NCBI GenBank assembly: GCA_041568735.1
Contig: JBFFZG010000014.1
Coordinates: 1-32,704 of the forward strand
Direction: 5' to 3'
Length of the DNA: 32,704 bases
Source: WTJY01 sp041568735
GTDB lineage: Bacteria; Chloroflexota; Anaerolineae; Promineifilales; Promineifilaceae
Made by a program: the position numbers and the translations under genes. Below are positions 29,909 to 32,704 of this stretch, one piece after another (positions within the stretch are counted from its first letter, which is position 1; each line of letters starts with the position of its first letter). The notes beneath the pieces are model-generated. The model had not been told where the DNA came from. It saw only the letters and a program-made list of their open reading frames with translations, and searched no databases.

Positions 29909-30295
29909 ATGTACACCGTATCCGTCAAACGCGATTTTGTCGCCCAGCACTACCTGGTCGGCGGGGATTGGGGCGCTGAAAATGAGTGGCACAGCCATCA
30001 CTACGTCGTCGAGCTCCAGCTGGAAGGGGCGACCCTCGACCGGCATGGCTACCTCGTCGATATCGTCGACATCGAGGCGCACCTGGAGGGGGTCGTGGCG
30101 GCCTACCGGGATCAAACCCTCAATGATCAGCCGGCGTTCGCCGGGCTGAACCCGAGCATCGAACACTTCAGCCGCATCCTGGCGGAGACCCTGGCCGGCC
30201 GCATCCAGGCCCCGAACCTGGCCGCGCTCACCGTCCAGATCTGGGAAAATGAGATCGCCTGGTCGAGCTACCGGCTCCCGCTGCAGGGCGATTGA
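29909..30295 (+). CDS. 6-carboxytetrahydropterin synthase (QueD/PTPS)-like protein with altered active site
   Basis: A 128-aa T-fold protein. The three zinc histidines are present: His14 in FVAQHYL, and His28 and His30 in WHSHHYVVEL. The strand LTVQIWENEIAW carries the Glu that anchors the pterin ring. The catalytic Cys, which lies four residues before the first His of the H-x-H pair in QueD, is Glu24 here, and the Asp-His pair before LND (DHHYLND in E. coli) is replaced by RDQTLND. Glu at the Cys position is a known trait of PTPS-III enzymes that make 6-hydroxymethyl-dihydropterin, but loss of the Asp-His pair argues for different chemistry. It has its own promoter and is convergent with the YdcF-like gene (6-bp gap). 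Confidence 0.82.
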   Translation: MYTVSVKRDFVAQHYLVGGDWGAENEWHSHHYVVELQLEGATLDRHGYLVDIVDIEAHLEGVVAAYRDQTLNDQPAFAGLNPSIEHFSRILAETLAGRIQAPNLAALTVQIWENEIAWSSYRLPLQGD

Positions 30296-30301
30296 CCGGC
30301 C

Positions 30302-31111
30302 TCAAATCCAGCCGCGCAGCCGGTAAATGACCCGCCCGAGGTATTCTTTTAAGGCGATCGTGGTAATTTCAAGCTGCTCGCTCTGGGGCAGAAAATAGTA
30401 GATGCGGGCGGCCAGCTGGTCGGGAGCGGTGGTGACATCCACCGCCGATCCGGCTGTGAAAAAATCGGTCGGCGCGGGAATCACCTCGAACCCCTGCTTC
30501 TCAAACACGGCCACCGCCCGCGGCATGTGAAAGGCCGATGTGACCAGGATGACCCGGTCGATCCCCTTTTCGGCCAGCAGCGCCCGGCTGTACAGCGCAT
30601 TTTCATAGGTGTTTTCCGCCAGGGGTTCCTGCCAGATGGCCGTCTCCGGCACCCCCAGTCGGGTCAGGAGGGCGGTCATATCGGCCGCTTCCGTTTCTTC
30701 CGGGCCGCCCCCGCGCAGCCAGCCGATGCGGCCCCCGCTGACCAGGATTCGTGGAGCCGCTCCCATCCGGTACAGCTCGGCCGCGTAGATCAGGCGGTCC
30801 CCCTCCTCGCTGACTTCCGGCAGCGGGCGGGGGGGAAACGGCGGCCGCGTGGCTCCCCCCAGCACGACGATGACCTCGGCCTGCGGAGCCTCAACCACCG
30901 CGAACTTCCGCTCCAGCCCGCCGATCAGGCCATGGGCAACCCCGTGGTTGCCGCCCAGCCACAGCAGGAGCAGGGCGGCCGCAGTCAGGCCGGTGCGCCA
31001 CGTCCGGCGTCCTCCCCACAGATCGGCCGCGACCACCACCGCCAGAAGCAGCGCCGCCAGCCCCAACGGGTAAAAAAAGAGCGGCAATATCTTCGACACA
31101 TATGAAAACAC
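30302..31111 (-). CDS. YdcF/ElyC-like DUF218 membrane protein
   Basis: A 269-aa protein with two N-terminal TM helices (about residues 9-29 and 41-54) and a DUF218 domain. Marks are AEVIVVLGGA, the AAELYRMGAAPRILVSGG strand-turn, a Glu-rich segment EETEAADM, ENTYENALYSRALL, and VILVTSAFHMPRAVAVFEKQG. Relatives (ElyC, SanA, YdcF) act in envelope biogenesis; the exact reaction is unclear. The GTG at 31111 is chosen because VFSYVSKILPLFFYPLGLA matches the usual family start and a TACAAT box ends 6 nt before it; the frame is open to a GTG at 31153. No ribosome-binding site is seen, so the message may be leaderless. Confidence 0.85.
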   Translation of the reverse strand: MFSYVSKILPLFFYPLGLAALLLAVVVAADLWGGRRTWRTGLTAAALLLLWLGGNHGVAHGLIGGLERKFAVVEAPQAEVIVVLGGATRPPFPPRPLPEVSEEGDRLIYAAELYRMGAAPRILVSGGRIGWLRGGGPEETEAADMTALLTRLGVPETAIWQEPLAENTYENALYSRALLAEKGIDRVILVTSAFHMPRAVAVFEKQGFEVIPAPTDFFTAGSAVDVTTAPDQLAARIYYFLPQSEQLEITTIALKEYLGRVIYRLRGWI

Positions 31112-31117
31112 CCACTT

Positions 31118-31147
31118 ATTGTAAGGGCGAGGCAGCAACCAGATCAA
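31118..31147 (-). promoter_or_regulatory. Promoter placed for a leaderless YdcF-like transcript
   Basis: On the minus strand TTGATC (31147-31142), an 18-bp spacer and TACAAT (31123-31118), ending 6 nt before the GTG start at 31111. The -35 box lies inside the first copy of a 23-bp direct repeat. Confidence 0.55.
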
Positions 31148-31239
31148 CTTCACTTAACGACAGCCCCCCCACGTCGCTGCCTCGAACGAGTCCCCGCCTC
31201 CCCCAGCCTCTCGGCGACCAGATCAACCTCGCTTAACGA
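31138..31239. repeat. Pair of 23-bp direct repeats
   Basis: ACCAGATCAACYTCRCTTAACGA occurs at 31138-31160 and 31217-31239, 21 of 23 bases identical, 79 bp apart. The first copy overlaps the -35 region of the YdcF-like gene. The stretch between the YdcF-like gene and the transposase shows no gene. Confidence 0.6.
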
Positions 31240-31429
31240 AACTTCCGCACGTCTCCCGCACGTCGGGGTCTCGGCTCACTCCTACGAGAACCGGCCTTCG
31301 CGAAAAAACGACCGACCGGGCTTTTCTTTACCCCCTCGGGTTGGTTGGGCGGCGGGGGGGCGAAGTCCGGGAAATTGGGATTTTTTCAGCCTGGTTTTGG
31401 TCTAACCTTAAAGGGTGAGGGAGGTCAAC

Positions 31430-31879
31430 ATGAAAAGACGCCGAAATAATCCGCCGCGCCGGCCGGGTTGGAACGACAGCCGGGCCGTCACCTATTTCAT
31501 CATAATCGTCAAGCACCAGCGGCGGCATTTATTCACAAACCCCGATTACCGAATAATCGCCCGGTATGCGCTGACCAGCCTGCCCAATCTGCCCAAATTC
31601 ACCGGTTTCTCTCTGGATGAATGGGTCATCATGCCGGATCACCTGCACTTTATCCTGATCAAGAATACCAGTGAGGCCAATGACTGCTCGATCAGCACCG
31701 CCGTGGGGACGTTGAAATCACTGGTAGCAAAACGAATTCATAGAATTGACCCCCAGACGCCGGCACGGCTGTGGCAGCGAGGGTATGACGACCGCATCAT
31801 TCCCGATAAAAGGGCCTATCATGCGGTTCGCGCCTACATTCGCGATAACCCGCGAAAATGGCGTAATCGGTGGGGGTGA
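31430..31879 (+). CDS. REP-associated/IS200-like Y1 tyrosine transposase
   Basis: A 149-aa HUH-type transposase. The ATG at 31430 follows a strong GGGAGGT 4 nt upstream. The metal-binding H-x-H pair is His71 and His73 in IMPDHLHFIL. The LWQRGYDDRII segment and the AYIRDNPRKW end are typical of the E. coli-type RAYT group and place a candidate catalytic Tyr near the C-terminus. It belongs to a different subgroup from the transposase at 1442, which has the YIHANP pattern. REP-like repeats in direct and inverted orientation begin 8 bp after its stop codon. No accessory gene or terminal repeats indicate a full IS. Confidence 0.88.
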   Translation: MKRRRNNPPRRPGWNDSRAVTYFIIIVKHQRRHLFTNPDYRIIARYALTSLPNLPKFTGFSLDEWVIMPDHLHFILIKNTSEANDCSISTAVGTLKSLVAKRIHRIDPQTPARLWQRGYDDRIIPDKRAYHAVRAYIRDNPRKWRNRWG

Positions 31880-31886
31880 ATCGGTA

Positions 31887-31970
31887 GGGGTGCGGCAAAC
31901 GCGGTTGGGGGTGCGGCAAACGCCAATGGATCTAATTCTAAATCCGTCACTCCTAGGCGTTTTCCTCACC
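31887..31970. repeat. REP-like direct and inverted repeats downstream of the transposase
   Basis: GGGGTGCGGCAAACGC occurs at 31887-31902 and again at 31908-31923 (21-bp period). An inverted near-copy, GGCGTTTTCCTCACC (31956-31970), pairs with the second copy over 15 bp with two mismatches. The 31-nt loop between them has its own small dyad (GGAT/ATCC). This layout resembles a BIME-type unit acted on by RAYT enzymes. Confidence 0.7.
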
Positions 31971-32113
31971 AGATACAATCATGGAGATGGGTTGGCCTCG
32001 CCCCTTTGCGTTCGCCGGGCTTTGGGCTAAATTTGGGGAATAATACATTCCGGTACCCGGCCGCTCCCCCAACCATGGCCCGCGGACCGAACGATATCTT
32101 TCCAGAACACCTT

Positions 32114-32704
32114 ATGACAGATCTCATCCAGGACCTTGAAGACCGCTTTCTCCGCTACGTGCGGATCGATACCCAGAGCGACGAATTCTCCAACACCGTA
32201 CCCAGCACCACCAAACAATTCGATCTGCTGAACCTGCTGGTCGATGAACTGCAGGCGATGGGGGCGGCCGACGTGAAGATCACCGATTATGCCGTCGTCT
32301 ACGCCACCATCCCGGCCACAGCCGGCTGCGAGCAGGCGCCGGTCGTTGCCTTCTGGGCCCATGTCGATACCTCCCCCGCCTTCAGCGGCGCCGGGGTGCG
32401 GCCGATCGTCCATCGCCGCTACGACGGCCGCCCCCTGACCCTGCCCGGCAGCCCTGACCTGGTGCTCGACCCCGCCCAGTTTCCCTATCTGAAAGAAAAA
32501 ATCGGGGAAGATATCGTCACTTCGGACGGCACAACCCTCCTGGGGGCCGACGACAAGGCCGGGGTCGCCATCCTGATGTCCCTGGGCCGCTACCTGCTCG
32601 AACACCCGGATATCCCCCACGGCCGGATCCGCCTCTGCTTCACCCCCGACGAGGAAATCGGTCAGGGCGTTTCCCACGTCCGGCTCGAGGATGTCGAGGC
32701 CAAC
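32114..32704 (+). CDS. pepT: Peptidase T (tripeptide aminopeptidase), 3'-truncated
   Basis: The first 197 residues of an M20B metallopeptidase, cut by the right edge. The start MTDLIQDLEDRFLRYVRIDTQS matches PepT; an in-frame ATG at 32075 would add 13 residues. The zinc-site motifs are present in order: His83 and Asp85 in WAHVDTSPAFSG, Asp146 in LLGADDKAG, and Glu180-Glu181 in FTPDEEIGQG. PepT removes the N-terminal residue from tripeptides in the cytoplasm during peptide use. The dimerisation lid and last zinc His lie outside the window. No clear ribosome-binding site is seen. Confidence 0.93.
   Translation, partial: MTDLIQDLEDRFLRYVRIDTQSDEFSNTVPSTTKQFDLLNLLVDELQAMGAADVKITDYAVVYATIPATAGCEQAPVVAFWAHVDTSPAFSGAGVRPIVHRRYDGRPLTLPGSPDLVLDPAQFPYLKEKIGEDIVTSDGTTLLGADDKAGVAILMSLGRYLLEHPDIPHGRIRLCFTPDEEIGQGVSHVRLEDVEAN

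Noticed and set aside
32041..32075. Promoter for pepT (TTGGGC with TACATT)
   Set aside because: Both boxes match poorly and the spacing is 16 bp; not better than chance.

Overview
The window is a GC-rich bacterial chromosome segment carrying about 22 protein-coding genes, two of them cut by the window edges. The gene mix points to a Chloroflexota bacterium, possibly Anaerolineae or Caldilineae: lipoproteins with a lipobox, a very large multi-PAS hybrid kinase, several half-size ABC exporters, two IS200-like/RAYT transposases, and many intergenic heptamer arrays. This taxonomic guess is an inference; there is no rRNA gene to confirm it. No tRNA, rRNA, CRISPR array or prophage was seen.

Layout. 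1-2026: the 3' part of a menE-like o-succinylbenzoate-CoA ligase, then a RAYT-type transposase with a perfect 33-bp palindrome just upstream. 2036-4663: an OmpR/PhoB-type response regulator and HAMP histidine kinase on the minus strand, divergent from a small membrane protein. The gap between them carries three half-sites spaced exactly 11 bp. 4792-6597: an ABC exporter. 6901-12658: a giant seven-PAS hybrid histidine kinase overlapping a REC-kinase gene by 8 bp; neither has an output domain. 12746-14715: an SDR and a convergent MFS transporter. 15025-18132: a lipoprotein with a complete vanadium-haloperoxidase active site and an orphan glycine-betaine-type binding lipoprotein with a structured leader, set among heptamer arrays. 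18218-21876: an ABC exporter pair, predicted heterodimer with one degenerate ATP site. 21910-24251: an S10-family peptidase and a LysM lipoprotein. 24543-26680: fmt and a panE-like reductase. 26912-30295: a DUF427 protein, a GTP cyclohydrolase II fused to a RibD-type reductase domain, a medium-chain dehydrogenase without zinc ligands, and a QueD/PTPS-like protein lacking the usual catalytic Cys and Asp-His pair. 30302-32704: a YdcF-like membrane protein, a second RAYT transposase followed by REP-like repeats, and the start of pepT.

The strongest candidate for an undescribed system is the 26.9-30.3 kb set. It starts from GTP with a GCHII-reductase fusion and adds an unusual dehydrogenase and an altered pterin-synthase fold, which suggests a pterin- or flavin-precursor-derived metabolite. 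Regulatory readings of note are the leaderless-type promoters at the SDR, fmt and YdcF genes (a -10 box 6-8 nt before the start codon), the PhoB-like triple operator, and the folded leader of the betaine-binding protein. The heptamer arrays (AGTNNNN, GTTCCCY, CCCAACY/CCCATCY) occur only between genes.
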